A DNA stretch of 64,000 bases from Streptomyces cinereus (GCA_014647715.1 BMPS01000003.1:62001-126000), one strand, 5' to 3'. Shown: positions 23,979-34,700, numbered from the stretch's first letter. A program made the numbers and translations. Notes: generated by a model from the sequence alone, not told the origin.

Positions 23979-25013
23979 TTATTGAACGACTTTTGCAGGG
24001 ATATCCCAAATATAGTATTTACCGCTATCAATGATGCGTAATTGCTCATCGATATATGGATTGTCTGGGTTTTTGGCTTTAAATTCGGTTAACCGTTGAA
24101 TGGCGCGGTCTTTTTTGTCATCCAGCAAATCCGCTTGCGCCAAACTTTGCGTAGCTTCTAAATAGCCCATTTTTTCGGCTTTTTCTAAGTACTTGGTACC
24201 TTCTTTAAAGCCGCCACCTTCAGCGAGCATTGCGCCATATAAGAAGTTGGCTTCTGCTGTGTCATTGAGTTTAATAGCACGGGCGATATAATTGCCTGCA
24301 CGCACGGCATAATCAGAACCTAAATCCAAATTGCGACCCATGGCATTGAGTTTTGCTGCCCGCAGTAGCACCTCATAGGAGGCATTTGGGTTTTGTGCAT
24401 AGCTTTCAATCCATGCGGTCAAAGATTTGAGTCGCTCAGTGGTATTGTAGCGCTCAGTACGGCTCGAAAAAACAGGGGGATAGTGACGTGCCATTGGGGT
24501 AGCATACGTAATAAAATCGTCTAACACGCTGACATCTAACTGTGTACTGTTATCCGTGGTTCGTGGAATCAAAACGGTTTTTACTGTTGAGATATTACTA
24601 AGCGTTAAAGTCGGTAGCGGGATATTGGCAAAGTTTTGCGCTGAAATATCCGTGCCTACCAATTGTACGCTGTTGGTAGATGGATACATCACGTTGGCAA
24701 CCGTGGGAGCGGTCAAGACAGGCACTATCATTGAACCTGTATTTGAGGTGGCTGACGGCGGTGTCGTTTGCGGGGTAGTATCCTTCACGCTATTGACCGT
24801 ATCAGCTGATTTTTCGGTTGATTTGTTGGTAGTTTTGGCTTTGGCAACCGTGGTTTTTTTAGTTGCTGTTGTCTGAGTAGCGGGTTTTGCCGTGGTGGTT
24901 TTGGTAGTGGTGGTCTTGGTCGTCGTTTTTGCGGTTGCAGCCATCGCTACAGTGGCATTGGTTGCCATCAAAATAGCTAAAGTATAGGCTAGGGGTTTTA
25001 CCATGTGAGTCAT
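23979..25013 (-). CDS. Exported TPR/Sel1-like repeat protein with Thr/Lys-rich linker
   Basis: Secreted or periplasmic protein of 344 residues. The signal peptide is at the N-terminus (AYTLAILMATNATVAMAA). A linker of about 60 residues is made mostly of Thr, Lys, Ala and Ser. The C-terminal helical repeats are of Sel1/TPR type: NFLYGAMLAEGGGFKEGTKY, then YLEKAEKMGYLEATQSLA. Start chosen at ATG 25013, which has AAGGAA 7 nt upstream; a more distal ATG at 25058 has no SD. Function unknown; such proteins often scaffold envelope complexes. It is monocistronic, with its own terminator. Confidence 0.75.
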   Translation of the reverse strand: MTHMVKPLAYTLAILMATNATVAMAATAKTTTKTTTTKTTTAKPATQTTATKKTTVAKAKTTNKSTEKSADTVNSVKDTTPQTTPPSATSNTGSMIVPVLTAPTVANVMYPSTNSVQLVGTDISAQNFANIPLPTLTLSNISTVKTVLIPRTTDNSTQLDVSVLDDFITYATPMARHYPPVFSSRTERYNTTERLKSLTAWIESYAQNPNASYEVLLRAAKLNAMGRNLDLGSDYAVRAGNYIARAIKLNDTAEANFLYGAMLAEGGGFKEGTKYLEKAEKMGYLEATQSLAQADLLDDKKDRAIQRLTEFKAKNPDNPYIDEQLRIIDSGKYYIWDIPAKVVQ

Positions 25014-25215
25014 TGAAATTTCCTTAAAAAATTGGGTGGGATAGATTGCATAAATCAATCAGCTTATCCCATAGCAACAATGTAAAGCAACAATCTAAAA
25101 ATACTATCAAAAAATAATAAAGTTATTGTTATATTTTTACGCGAAAACAGCGCGATTAAGCAAGGTTATAGCAATAAACACGCCAGCCAACGATTGAGTG
25201 TATCAGTCATGTCCA

Positions 25216-25243
25216 GTTAAACACGCTCGGTTAAACACGCTTG
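25216..25243 (-). repeat. 14-bp tandem duplication just after coq7
   Basis: GTTAAACACGCTCG (25216-25229) and GTTAAACACGCTTG (25230-25243), one difference, directly next to the coq7 stop codon. Probably slippage. The rest of 25014-25244 shows nothing else. Confidence 0.75.
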
Positions 25244-25244
25244 G

Positions 25245-25907
25245 TTAGATATGATACGCCACCGTTTTCATGCAATTAGCCAACAAACGCATCGTGGTTT
25301 TAATGGATAGTGGCAATGGGCTGGCGCCTGACTCGACTGCTTTATCACGGTGGTGTAATTCTTCTTTATCCATTTGGCTTAAAATCTCAGCACTGCGTTT
25401 ATCGTGTGCAGGCAGCTTACCAAGATGGCTGTGCAAATGCTCGCTGACTTGGGTTTCCGTCTCTGCGACAAACCCCAGACTAAACTCATCAGAAATCAAT
25501 CCTGCTACCGCACCCATGCCAAACGACAGCCCATACCAAAGTGGACTAAAAATACTGGGATGGCTACCCAATTCATTTAACCGCGTCTCACACCATACCA
25601 AGTGGTCAATTTCTTCTAGCGCAGATTGGTGCATGGCTTTTTTGACCGTTGCTTGTTTGGCGGTAAATGCTTGACCGTGATACAGTCCTTGCGCGCATAC
25701 TTCGCCCGTGTGATTGATACGCATGAGACCTGCGACATGACGCGCTTCTTCCACGGACAGTTTTGGCACATCGGGGCTAGAGACAGGCAACGGGCGGGTG
25801 CTAAGATTGCTGTTTGGAATAAACGAGCGAATCGCCCGATCAAAGAAGACAATATTGCGGTCTAGCTTACTGAGTGATAGGTTGTTTTGTGCTGGTTCAA
25901 TCGACAT
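25245..25907 (-). CDS. coq7: 2-polyprenyl-3-methyl-6-methoxy-1,4-benzoquinone monooxygenase (Coq7)
   Basis: Di-iron hydroxylase for the penultimate ubiquinone step, an alternative to UbiF, peripheral at the inner membrane. At 220 residues it has the ferritin-like ligands: GLMRINHTGEVCAQ, ALEEIDHLVWCETRL, EFSLGFVAETETQVSEHL and MDKEELHHRDKA supply the Glu and ExxH residues. Start chosen at ATG 25907; an in-frame TTG at 25922 is less likely. Coq7-type hydroxylase instead of UbiF is usual in Acinetobacter and Moraxella. Confidence 0.93.
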   Translation of the reverse strand: MSIEPAQNNLSLSKLDRNIVFFDRAIRSFIPNSNLSTRPLPVSSPDVPKLSVEEARHVAGLMRINHTGEVCAQGLYHGQAFTAKQATVKKAMHQSALEEIDHLVWCETRLNELGSHPSIFSPLWYGLSFGMGAVAGLISDEFSLGFVAETETQVSEHLHSHLGKLPAHDKRSAEILSQMDKEELHHRDKAVESGASPLPLSIKTTMRLLANCMKTVAYHI

Positions 25908-26030
25908 AGGCGCTCTATTCAAAATGTTTCTAATCGCTATTATGCGCAGAATATGGCGTTAATTCTACTCAATATCACAACTTTTGACTAGCAAATCTAT
26001 GTAGCTGATGGGCAATTTGGCTATTTTATA

Positions 26031-26061
26031 AAAAGCCCGTGAGAGGCTAGGCAATCACGGG
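26031..26061 (-). terminator. phaC terminator
   Basis: On the minus strand CCCGTGA (26061-26055) pairs with TCACGGG (26042-26036), followed by CTTTTTATA. It lies 20 bp after the phaC stop. Confidence 0.8.
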
Positions 26062-26080
26062 ATGTTGTAATAACGATATA

Positions 26081-28219
26081 TTATACCGGTGGTAATTGTG
26101 AACGGTAAGCTTCTGCAAAGTTATGACCCGTTAAGGCTTCAGTCGCTTTGACCGTGACATAGCTACCTGGGGCATCGCCATAGGTCGGGATTTCTTTACC
26201 TTGGCTATTTTGACCGACGACACGGGCATTGATTTCGTTGCCCTCAAATGGTTTGATCCAGTCATGCCATCTTGTCCACCAGGTGTCTTTAACATAGGTG
26301 GCGTCTTTGTACCATTGGTCGGGGTCCGCAGGGTAGTTATCGTTGGTGTAGTAACCATATTTACTACCTGGGGGGTTCATGATACCCGCAATATGACCTG
26401 ATTCCCCCAACACAAATACTTTTTCACCGCCAAATACTTGCGTGCCTGCGTAACAGCTTTTCCATTTTGCGATATGGTCTTGCAAGGTTGCGACCATAAA
26501 CACGGGAATTTTGACTTTTGATAAGTCAATTTTCACGCCGTCAATTTCAACCCCGCCCGGTTTACGCAGTAAGTTGTTGATATAGAACTCACGCAGTAGA
26601 AAATGGTGCAGCGCAGCGGTCACGTTGGTACAGTCTGAATTCCAGTATAACAAGTCAAAAGGTACAGGGCGTTCGCCTTTTAGGTAGTTTTGTACGTAGT
26701 AGTTCCAGTATAGGCTATTCTCACGAAGTAGGCTAAATGACGCGCCCATCATTCGTCCATCAAACACGCCTTTGTCAGCATTCTGCTTGTCAATCGCCGC
26801 AACGATTTTGTCATCGATAAAGACGCCGATATCACCTGGATCTGAGAAGTCAATAATAGTCGCCCAAAGTGTCGCACTGGCAATGCGGCTTTCTTGCTTG
26901 GTCGCGGCAAGATAGCCTAACGTCAATGCGGTCAACATACCCCCAATACAGTAACCTGTAATATTGATGGTTTTTTCACCCGTGATGGCTTCAATTTGAT
27001 CCATCGCCGCAAGCACACCGTCTTTCATATAAGTGCTCATGCCAACATTTTTGTACTCAGGCGTCGGGTTCGCCCAAGAGATGACATAAACCGTATGACC
27101 TTCCTTGACAGCCCAATGCACAAACGAGTTGTTCTCACGTAAGTCCATGATGTAGAATTTGTTGATCCAAGGCGGCACCATCAGCAACGGACGTTGTTTT
27201 ACTTTTTCGGTTAAAGGGTCATACTGGATGAGCTGCATCATGTGGTTTTCAAATACCACTTTACCTTTTGAGGTGGCGATGTTGTCACCCACCCGGAACG
27301 CACTCTGGTCAGTCATACGGATATTGAGTGTATCAGCGCTATTACCCATGTCCTCAGCCAACTGCTTCATACCTTGAACCAGATTTTGCCCCCGACTTTC
27401 GATGGTCAAACGGAGTACTTCTGGGTTGGTCATTAAGAAGTTGGTTGGGGCGACTGCATTGATCCATTGGCGGGTAAAAAAAGCCAAGCGTTGACGGGTT
27501 TTTTCATCAATACCTTCAACGCCATCAATCGCATCCATCATCGCTTGGGTGGTTAATAAATAATACTGTTTTAGGAAGTTAAAAATAGGATTGTCTTCCC
27601 ATTCTTCATCATTAAACCGTTTATCGCCTTTTTCAGGGCTTGCCACTGGGTCGATTTTTTTACCGGCAAATTGTTGTAGCGTGTTTTGCCACAAGTGCAT
27701 TTGGTCTTTGAACAACTGCAATTGGTCTTCAACCATCGTGCCTGGGTGATTGGTCACCATTTGACCCATTTTACGCCAGCCATCCATTAAATCCATCATG
27801 ATGGAAGTATTGGTGTACTGTGGCGCTTGGTTGGCACGCATCGACTGCTGTGCAATTTGTTGGCTCAGTTTGGTCATATTGCCAAAAAATTCGCTATAGA
27901 ATTCACCGACCGCGGGATTGTAAGGCGGAATACTAGAGGCCATGTGAGCAAATGGATTGGTTTTGCTCAAAAAATCCAGCGGATTTTGCGGCAGATTAAA
28001 GGCGTTGGTTCCGAAGTTGCTAAAAGGATTGCTACCAAAACCAAATGCATTATTGCCAAAGGGAAAATTGGCAAATGGGGTGTAGCCAAAAGCATTGGTA
28101 TTGGTATTCTCTGCGCTTTGGGTGTTGGAATCATTGCTATTTGAAGCGCTATTTGAAGCATTGTCGCTTGAGGAATGGGCGTTCGTTCCTTGATATTGGG
28201 TGTCTTTATTGTCTGCCAT
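26081..28219 (-). CDS. phaC: Class I poly(3-hydroxyalkanoate) synthase PhaC
   Basis: Polymerises (R)-3-hydroxyacyl-CoA into PHA granules. The protein of 712 residues is longer than the roughly 590 of Cupriavidus PhaC. The extra length is an N-terminal low-complexity region of about 110 residues, rich in Asn, Ser, Phe and Gly (AFGYTPFANFPFG). The catalytic domain has the lipase-like box GYCIGG with the nucleophile Cys, an Asp in ATLQDHIAKW and a His in GESGHIAGIMNPPG. PLLMVPPWINKFYIMDL is the family signature. The phasin gene lies upstream on the same strand, separated by a terminator. Storage of 3-hydroxybutyrate is the likely role. Confidence 0.95.
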   Translation of the reverse strand: MADNKDTQYQGTNAHSSSDNASNSASNSNDSNTQSAENTNTNAFGYTPFANFPFGNNAFGFGSNPFSNFGTNAFNLPQNPLDFLSKTNPFAHMASSIPPYNPAVGEFYSEFFGNMTKLSQQIAQQSMRANQAPQYTNTSIMMDLMDGWRKMGQMVTNHPGTMVEDQLQLFKDQMHLWQNTLQQFAGKKIDPVASPEKGDKRFNDEEWEDNPIFNFLKQYYLLTTQAMMDAIDGVEGIDEKTRQRLAFFTRQWINAVAPTNFLMTNPEVLRLTIESRGQNLVQGMKQLAEDMGNSADTLNIRMTDQSAFRVGDNIATSKGKVVFENHMMQLIQYDPLTEKVKQRPLLMVPPWINKFYIMDLRENNSFVHWAVKEGHTVYVISWANPTPEYKNVGMSTYMKDGVLAAMDQIEAITGEKTINITGYCIGGMLTALTLGYLAATKQESRIASATLWATIIDFSDPGDIGVFIDDKIVAAIDKQNADKGVFDGRMMGASFSLLRENSLYWNYYVQNYLKGERPVPFDLLYWNSDCTNVTAALHHFLLREFYINNLLRKPGGVEIDGVKIDLSKVKIPVFMVATLQDHIAKWKSCYAGTQVFGGEKVFVLGESGHIAGIMNPPGSKYGYYTNDNYPADPDQWYKDATYVKDTWWTRWHDWIKPFEGNEINARVVGQNSQGKEIPTYGDAPGSYVTVKATEALTGHNFAEAYRSQLPPV

Positions 28220-28278
28220 GATAAGTCCCGTTATTATGCTGTGCTTGATAAGAATTCGCTGTGAATATGCGCGCTTAC

Positions 28279-28316
28279 TTAAAAATAAGGTGGATTAGGC
28301 ATCTGTCTAATCCACC
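28279..28316 (-). terminator. Terminator between phasin and phaC
   Basis: On the minus strand GGTGGATTAG (28316-28307) and CTAATCCACC (28298-28289) form a perfect 10-bp stem with an 8-nt loop, followed by TTATTTTTA. It would give abundant short phasin mRNA with limited readthrough into phaC. Confidence 0.85.
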
Positions 28317-28416
28317 AATTTTATAAATTCATAAGCCGCTATTCATCTAGCAGGTAACATAAATAGCTGTTTATAAATGATACAGTCTTAAGAATGACTA
28401 CGATGCATCAAACCAA

Positions 28417-29013
28417 TTATTTTGCCGCAGGGGTTGTTTTTGCTGCAGGTTTTACCGCTTCACTATTTTGTGTTTGTGCTACATCATTAGTGGTGTGCGT
28501 TGCTGCAGCATTCACGTTAGTCGCAGCTTTGTTCATGTTTTGGGTGGTTTGTTTAACCGCTTCTGACATTTGGTTTGCCGCTTTGTGCATGTTTTCGTTT
28601 ACTTTGCGGTTAAAGTCTTCTGCCGTTTTTGATGCATTGCTAGCGGCGCTTTGCATGGCATCTTGCATGCTTGATGCATTTTGGCTATAAACTTCATTCA
28701 TCGCTGACATGATTTCATTACGGATTTCGTTGGCAAGCTCAGTCAAACGCTGTGCATCTGACAACATCTTTTGACCCAACTGGTTAAGAAGCTCAGTTTG
28801 TTTTTGGTTGAAGCTTGAAGCTGCTTCTGGACAGTCAACAGAAGAAACATTGCGAAGCTGCTCAAGACCCATCTCTGAGTAATGACGCATTGTTTCTAAA
28901 GAAAAGTCAGTCATTTTTTCCGCATTTCGTAACATCGCTTGGTTGAAGCGCGACCATGGTGCGTACATTTGACGTGAACTATCTTTCATTTTATCCATAA
29001 AATCGTTGTTCAT
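28417..29013 (-). CDS. Phasin family protein (PHA granule-associated)
   Basis: Amphipathic, helical granule-coat protein of 198 residues. The N-terminal phasin-like part runs MYAPWSRFNQAMLRNAEKM and DFSLETMRHYSEMGLEQLRN. A long Ala/Asn/Gln/Met-rich helical region follows, with an Ala/Lys/Thr-rich tail. Start chosen at ATG 29013, which has GAGG about 6 nt upstream; the ATG at 29025 overlaps that SD. The adjacent phaC supports the assignment. It resembles PhaM/PhaP-type proteins, and the exact subtype is not certain. Confidence 0.85.
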   Translation of the reverse strand: MNNDFMDKMKDSSRQMYAPWSRFNQAMLRNAEKMTDFSLETMRHYSEMGLEQLRNVSSVDCPEAASSFNQKQTELLNQLGQKMLSDAQRLTELANEIRNEIMSAMNEVYSQNASSMQDAMQSAASNASKTAEDFNRKVNENMHKAANQMSEAVKQTTQNMNKAATNVNAAATHTTNDVAQTQNSEAVKPAAKTTPAAK

Positions 29014-29323
29014 AATTGACCTCATTAGGCTAGCAGAAAAAACAAGAAAGGTTTAAACACCACCAAATTACAATCCATCTTTTAATCAAAAATATCACTA
29101 AAATGAATGTGATAAGCTTTAAGCATAGTATGTTTGCTTGATATTACAATATCATGAAAAAATGCTAAATTAAACCTTATTACTCGCTTAAAAGTAAAAA
29201 ACAATCATAATTTATGTTAATATTTGTAATAACATAATCAAACCTACAATGAAAGTAGGGAATAGATAAAAATCGGTTATATCTGATGTGCTATTGTGGA
29301 CATAAGTAAAGATTTGGTAGCTT
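29014..29323 (-). other. A+T-rich region upstream of the phasin gene
   Basis: The 310-bp gap between ackA (3' end) and the phasin start holds no gene. TGATATT-AC-AATATCA (29139-29154) has perfect 7-bp arms and is a candidate operator for phasin control. I see no strong terminator for ackA. Confidence 0.45.
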
Positions 29324-30553
29324 TTACGCTTCAGTTTCGATCGTGATTGCATGCTCAAGTGATAAGGCCAATTCAAGTTGCTCATCGGTCAATATGACAT
29401 AAATTTGTTTGTCATCATCTGAGTTGATTCGTAAAATCGGCACATCAATACGGCCATCGATATTTTTATCCGCATCCAGACTAAAACCTAAAAAATCAAG
29501 TTGTTCGACAATCATCTGACGGATAATTGCCGACTGCTCGCCTATCCCTGCGGTAAAGATAAGCGCATCACAGCCTTTCATACTAACCATCAGGCTTGCG
29601 ATTTCTTTGGCGGCATGGGTGGCAAAATACGCCAGTGCAAATTTGGCACGTGGGTCATCACTAGCGAGCAAATCACGCACGTCATTGCTAATTTCAGATA
29701 AACCGAGCAAGCCCGACTCTTTATATAAGCATTGGTTCATTTGCTCGAGCGTCCAACCTTGCTCGACCATATATAAAATCACCCCAGAATCCAAACGACC
29801 CGGACGGGTACCCATTGGCACGCCATCTAATCCACTAAAGCCAAAGGTACTGTCTTTTGATTCGCCATTGTCGACCGCGGTGATACTACAGCCACTACCC
29901 AAATGCGCGATGATTAAGCGTTTTTTGGCAATCTTTGGGAGATAGGTTTCAAGTTTGCGCATAATCGCCTGATACGATAAACCATGAAAGCCATAACAGC
30001 GCACGCCCTGATCGCGCAGCGATTTTGGCAGCGCATAGCTAGACCAAATCTCTGGGCGATGGTAGTGAAAGGCGGTATCAAAGGCAGCGATGTGCACCAG
30101 ATTTTTATCCATGGCTTGCAGCGCGTTGATCACAGATAGGGCAGGGGGCTGATGTAGCGGACATATTGGTGAAAGCTCCACCAAATGTGCCATCACTGTC
30201 TCGTTAATCACCACAGGAACATGATAGCGTTTGCCACCATGAACCACTCGGTGGATACAGACAATCTCACGCGCGGGAAAGGCCTGTTTGACACGAGTAA
30301 ACAAGCTTACCGCGGTGTCTGTCAGGGTATCTTGGGGTTCCCAATCAGCCAAAGATTGTGGCATGGCGTGCCAGACTTTATTTTTGGTTTTTAGGTTGAT
30401 ATTGACATCAAACAAGGGTGACCACGCAAGCGGGGATGAGTCGACTGCTTTAGCCGTGTCATACGCCGCCATTTTGATAGTCGCTGAACCTACGTTAAAG
30501 GTCACCACAATCGGGTGAGTCGAGTCAGTGTGCCTCATTACAGAATCGTTCAT
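29324..30553 (-). CDS. ackA: Acetate kinase
   Basis: Interconverts acetyl phosphate plus ADP with acetate plus ATP. From ATG 30553 it has 409 residues, in the normal range. Motifs are VVTFNVGSATIKM (phosphate 1), VVHGGKRY, YGFHGLSYQ, IAHLGSGCSI, GVPMGTRPGRLD and FTAGIGEQSA. The N-terminal NVGSATIK departs from the usual NxGSSSLK but keeps the Asn. Upstream in-frame codons to 30664 run into pta, so they are not the start. It lies 40 bp after pta on the same strand, forming a pta-ackA operon beside the PHA genes. Confidence 0.93.
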   Translation of the reverse strand: MNDSVMRHTDSTHPIVVTFNVGSATIKMAAYDTAKAVDSSPLAWSPLFDVNINLKTKNKVWHAMPQSLADWEPQDTLTDTAVSLFTRVKQAFPAREIVCIHRVVHGGKRYHVPVVINETVMAHLVELSPICPLHQPPALSVINALQAMDKNLVHIAAFDTAFHYHRPEIWSSYALPKSLRDQGVRCYGFHGLSYQAIMRKLETYLPKIAKKRLIIAHLGSGCSITAVDNGESKDSTFGFSGLDGVPMGTRPGRLDSGVILYMVEQGWTLEQMNQCLYKESGLLGLSEISNDVRDLLASDDPRAKFALAYFATHAAKEIASLMVSMKGCDALIFTAGIGEQSAIIRQMIVEQLDFLGFSLDADKNIDGRIDVPILRINSDDDKQIYVILTDEQLELALSLEHAITIETEA

Positions 30554-30593
30554 GCTAGTAATCTCAATTAATCTCAAGTAACCTGAATTAACA

Positions 30594-31508
30594 TCAAGCT
30601 TGTTTACGCTTTTGCGCAACGTAGGCGCCAAGGGCAATAGAATACAGGCGGTCGAGTTCATCATCCGAACGGCTGGTCAACACAATCGGCACTTTTGAAC
30701 CCATAACAATGCCAGCGGCTTTGGCTTCACCCAAATAAATTAACTGTTTACCTAGCATATTGCCCGCTTCTAAGTCAGGTACCAGTAAAATATCGACATC
30801 GCCGGTGACAGGTGAGTGGATATGTTTGATATCCGCAGACTGTTGGCTAATCGCATTGTCAAACGCTAGTGGCCCATCAAGCAAGGCGCCGGTGATTTGA
30901 CCCCGGTCTGCCATTTTGCATAACGCAGCGGCATCAATGGTCGATTGCATTTGCGGTTTGACTTCTTCAACCGCTGCCAAGATGGCTACTTTAGGCTGCT
31001 CAATGTCCAGCGCGTGCGCAAAATCAATCGCATTTTGCAAAATGTCTTTTTTGGTCAGCAAATCTGGCACCACGTTGAGTGCACAATCGGTCAAGGTCAA
31101 AAGCTTGTGATACGTGGGACTTTCCATTAACCACACGTGGCTCATACGGCGCTCGGTGCGTAGATTTTGGGTTTTATCGACCAAGACACCCATTAACTCA
31201 TCGGTATGCACCGAACCTTTGATGATAAAGTCGGCTTGCTGTTCACGAACCATTTTTGCGGCGATTTCAACCGCGTCGTGGCTATGCTCAGCATCCACTA
31301 ACGTAAAGCCCGAAATAGCTAAATTGGCGTCAGTAGCGGCTTTTTCGATTTTGTGTTTTGGACCGACCAAAATCGGGGTGATGATGTGGTGCTGATGTGC
31401 TTGGATACAAGATTGCAAGATGATATCGGTAGTAGGGTGCACCACCACGGCAGGGACAGGCGAGACAAAGCGCCCTTTCTCTAAAAGCTGCGAAAGTTTG
31501 GTTAACAT
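30594..31508 (-). CDS. pta: Phosphate acetyltransferase/butyryltransferase (short Pta type)
   Basis: Transfers acyl groups between CoA and phosphate, here about 304 residues. This is the single-domain PTA_PTB form, not the long E. coli Pta. Recognisable parts are PILVGPKHKIEKAA, ADFIIKGSVHTDELMGVLV, MSHVWLMESPTYHKLLTLTDCALNVVPDL, GALLDGPLAFDNAIS and LLVPDLEAGNMLGKQL. Start chosen at ATG 31508, with AAGGGC upstream; a GTG at 31532 is possible. The gene order pta-ackA next to phaC suggests overflow control of acyl-CoA. Whether acetyl- or butyryl-CoA is preferred cannot be told. Confidence 0.9.
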   Translation of the reverse strand: MLTKLSQLLEKGRFVSPVPAVVVHPTTDIILQSCIQAHQHHIITPILVGPKHKIEKAATDANLAISGFTLVDAEHSHDAVEIAAKMVREQQADFIIKGSVHTDELMGVLVDKTQNLRTERRMSHVWLMESPTYHKLLTLTDCALNVVPDLLTKKDILQNAIDFAHALDIEQPKVAILAAVEEVKPQMQSTIDAAALCKMADRGQITGALLDGPLAFDNAISQQSADIKHIHSPVTGDVDILLVPDLEAGNMLGKQLIYLGEAKAAGIVMGSKVPIVLTSRSDDELDRLYSIALGAYVAQKRKQA

Positions 31509-31721
31509 CGTGTTGCCCTTATGAGTTGACACAAATAACCCTGAGCACTTAGGTTTTGATTAAGCGAGGGGTAAACATTAAAGTAGTATTACCCAATGAC
31601 ATGACAGCAAGATGAATCGGTTTATAAATCGGTTGTTGCGATGGGTTTACCGCACCGCTTAACTTATTAGCTTAGCTTAATTTGGCTTAATTTAGCTTAA
31701 CCAAACCTAGCCTAGACTGCG

Positions 31722-34700
31722 TTAACTAAGCTTGGTAATACCGGCACCGATAATTTTACTGATGCCACCTGTTTGTGGCACTACTTGGATTTGACTACTG
31801 ATTCTATCTTTAAGCGCCTGAATATGGGAAATCACGCCAATTAGCTTGCCCGATTGCTGTAGGTTGGTTAGGGTGTCGAGCGCTACATCGAGTGCTTCTT
31901 CATCGAGCGTACCAAAGCCTTCATCCAAAAACAGCGAATCTACTTGCATGCGGTGACTAGCCATATTTGACAGTCCCAATGCAAGCGACAAGCTGATAAT
32001 AAAACTCTCGCCGCCTGATAGATTTTTACTGGTGCGGATTTGCCCGCCTTGGTAATTGTCCATCACGTTGAGCATCAAGGGCTGCTCGCTATCAGCTATC
32101 AGCAAATAGCGGTCGCTCATTTTTTTGAGCTGCTCATTGGCATGGGCAACCATGATATTAAAGGTCAAGCCTTGGGCAAAGTTACGGAACTTTTTGCCAT
32201 CGCTTGAACCAATTAACTGATGTAATACCTTCCATTCTTCGGTATGGTTGCGCTGTTGGTTGATGGCATCTAATAGTTGCTGTTGGTTTTGTTTAAGGGC
32301 TTCATTGGCTGCTAGCTGCTGTTCAACGGCGCCCAATTGTTTTTGCTGCTCGCTAAATTGCTGTTGCAATTGCTCAAGCGCATCAAGCAATTGCTCAACT
32401 GACAGCGCAGTTTGGGGATGATTGAGTAACTGCTGCTGTATGCGTTTGGCTTCAGACAGTAGGTTATGATTGCGCTGTTGGCTATCATGGAGTTGATTAG
32501 CAAGCTGTTGTAAGCGTTCCCGCTCGGTATCGACCAACACCGCAGCGCGATAATCCGCCTCATCCACAAAACCCAATGTCGCAAAACGCTGCTGAATATC
32601 GGCTTGTAGCGTTTGCTGGGCAGTTTTTAGTTGGGTGGTGCTAGTGGTCAAAGATGCGATTTGTTGTTGCAAAATCTGCAGCTGACTTAGCTGCTCATGA
32701 AAAGCGGTTTGGCTGGTTTGATAATCCTGCAAAGCCTGATTTTTTGCTTGGATTAACGCGTGAGAGACGATGTCTACCGCTTGTTCGCCAAACAAGGCGT
32801 ATCGCTGCGCCTGTAGCTCGCTAATCTCTTGCGCCAATGTTTGCTGTCGCTGACGGACTTGGCGTTGATTTTGGGTTAAATGGTGCTGATCTGCCACCAA
32901 TCGGGTGAGCGCTTGCTCAATTCCTGTGATAGCTTCATTGATATGGCTAAGCTTAGTTTCTAATCCCTGATAGCGCTGTAAAAGTTGCGCAAGGGTATCG
33001 ATATGCTGATTTAATTGGGCATTCACATCCTGTGTGATATCAAAACTAAAAGTGCGGTCGCGCGTTGCAAACGGCATCAGCAACTTGTCAATGCGCTGCA
33101 TTACTTGATGTTGTTTATCGGCGATAACCAATTGCTGGGCATCAATATCGCGGATTCTGTCTTGGCGATGTTGCTGCTGATTTTGTAGCAGGGTTTGTTG
33201 CTGCAAAGCGTCATTGTATTGCTCGGTTAATGTGGCTAAGCGCTGCTGGGTTTGCTGCTGCTCGGATTGTACGGCTTCGATTTGCGTCAGTGAATCTTGC
33301 AGCGCTGCCAAAGATTGCTGATTGTTGGTTTGTTGAGTCTGGATTATCGTCGCCAATCTTTGAAGGGCTTGGTCGTCTATATCATTATCACCGTTAGGGG
33401 TTATAACGGACGCTAATGCTTCAATTGCGTGTTGTACAGGCTGAGCATGTATAAGGTGTTGGCTGGCAAGCTGTAATTGATTTAATAAGCGTTGGTTGTG
33501 TGCCTGTAGGTGCTGCAAATGCTCATTGAGCTGTTGCTGGTTATTTGTGAGTGCATGTTCTTCAAGCAATAATTGCTGTAATTGGCGATTGATGTCATCA
33601 AGCCGTTGTTTGGCAATCGCTAATTGTTGCTCTGTATCATCGGGCGTGTAGGGCTGATGGGTGGCGAAAGGATGCGAGGTTGAGCCACACAGCGGGCAAG
33701 GTTCGCCGTGGCGTAATTTATCGCGCTCCTCGGTCAAATCTTGAATTTTTGCCAATAAAATTAAGTTGCGATTTAACAATTCGGCAGTCTGCTCGGCGGC
33801 TTGTTGCTGCTGCTCGCTAGTTAGTCGTTGGCTAGCAATCTGAGCCAGTTGAGTTTGACCCTCGGCTAATTGCTGCGCAAATTGCTGATAGTGTTGCAGG
33901 TTGGTTTGCCAAGTCTGCACATCGCTTTGCATGGCGGCAAGCTGCTGGCCGGTTTGCCAATAAGTTTCAACCTGCTGTCGCAATGCTGCCGCTGATTGCC
34001 CTTGTGTCAGATGATATAAGTGACTGGTTTGGCTCTCTAAGTTTTGTCGATGCTGAGAAATTTGTGATTGCAACTGCGTGAGCTGTGATTGCAGAGCGCT
34101 GGCTTGCTGTTCATTGTGCTGAAAATCACCCTGTAGCTGCTGCTGTTCGTTGACTAAAGCCTGCGCTTGTTCACTGAGTGCTTGGCTAGTTTCTTGTAGC
34201 TGGGTGAGTGAAACCAATGTTTGAGGCAAGGTTGTTGCCTGAGGGATTTGCTGCTGCGCTTGGGTAAGCTGTTCACGGTCTACTTGCTGGCTAACAAGCT
34301 GCTGCTGCTGACTATCAATGCTCTGGGCATTATGAGCCAATTGCTCACTAAGCTGTGACAACTGCTGCGCAATGTCTTGAGCGTACTGATTTTTTTGCCC
34401 AAGGGTAGTGTCAAGCTTGCGCACTTGGTTTAATAACGGTTGGGCTTGTTGCCAGTCGTTTTCGGTTTGCTGGGCTTTTACTTGACGCTCATCTTGGTTT
34501 TTTTGAGCAAGTTGGTAATTGCGTTCGGCGGTGGGTAGCTGGTACTGATAACTGGCAAGCTCACTGAGCTGTGCAGTCAATAAATCGCGCTGATAATCAA
34601 GTTTTTTAATATCACCCGACACTTCAAGGGCTTTTAGTGCGCGCTGTAGTCGGGTTTTTTGTGGGGCAAATTGGCTTTCTTGCTCGGCAAGGTCGCGTGC

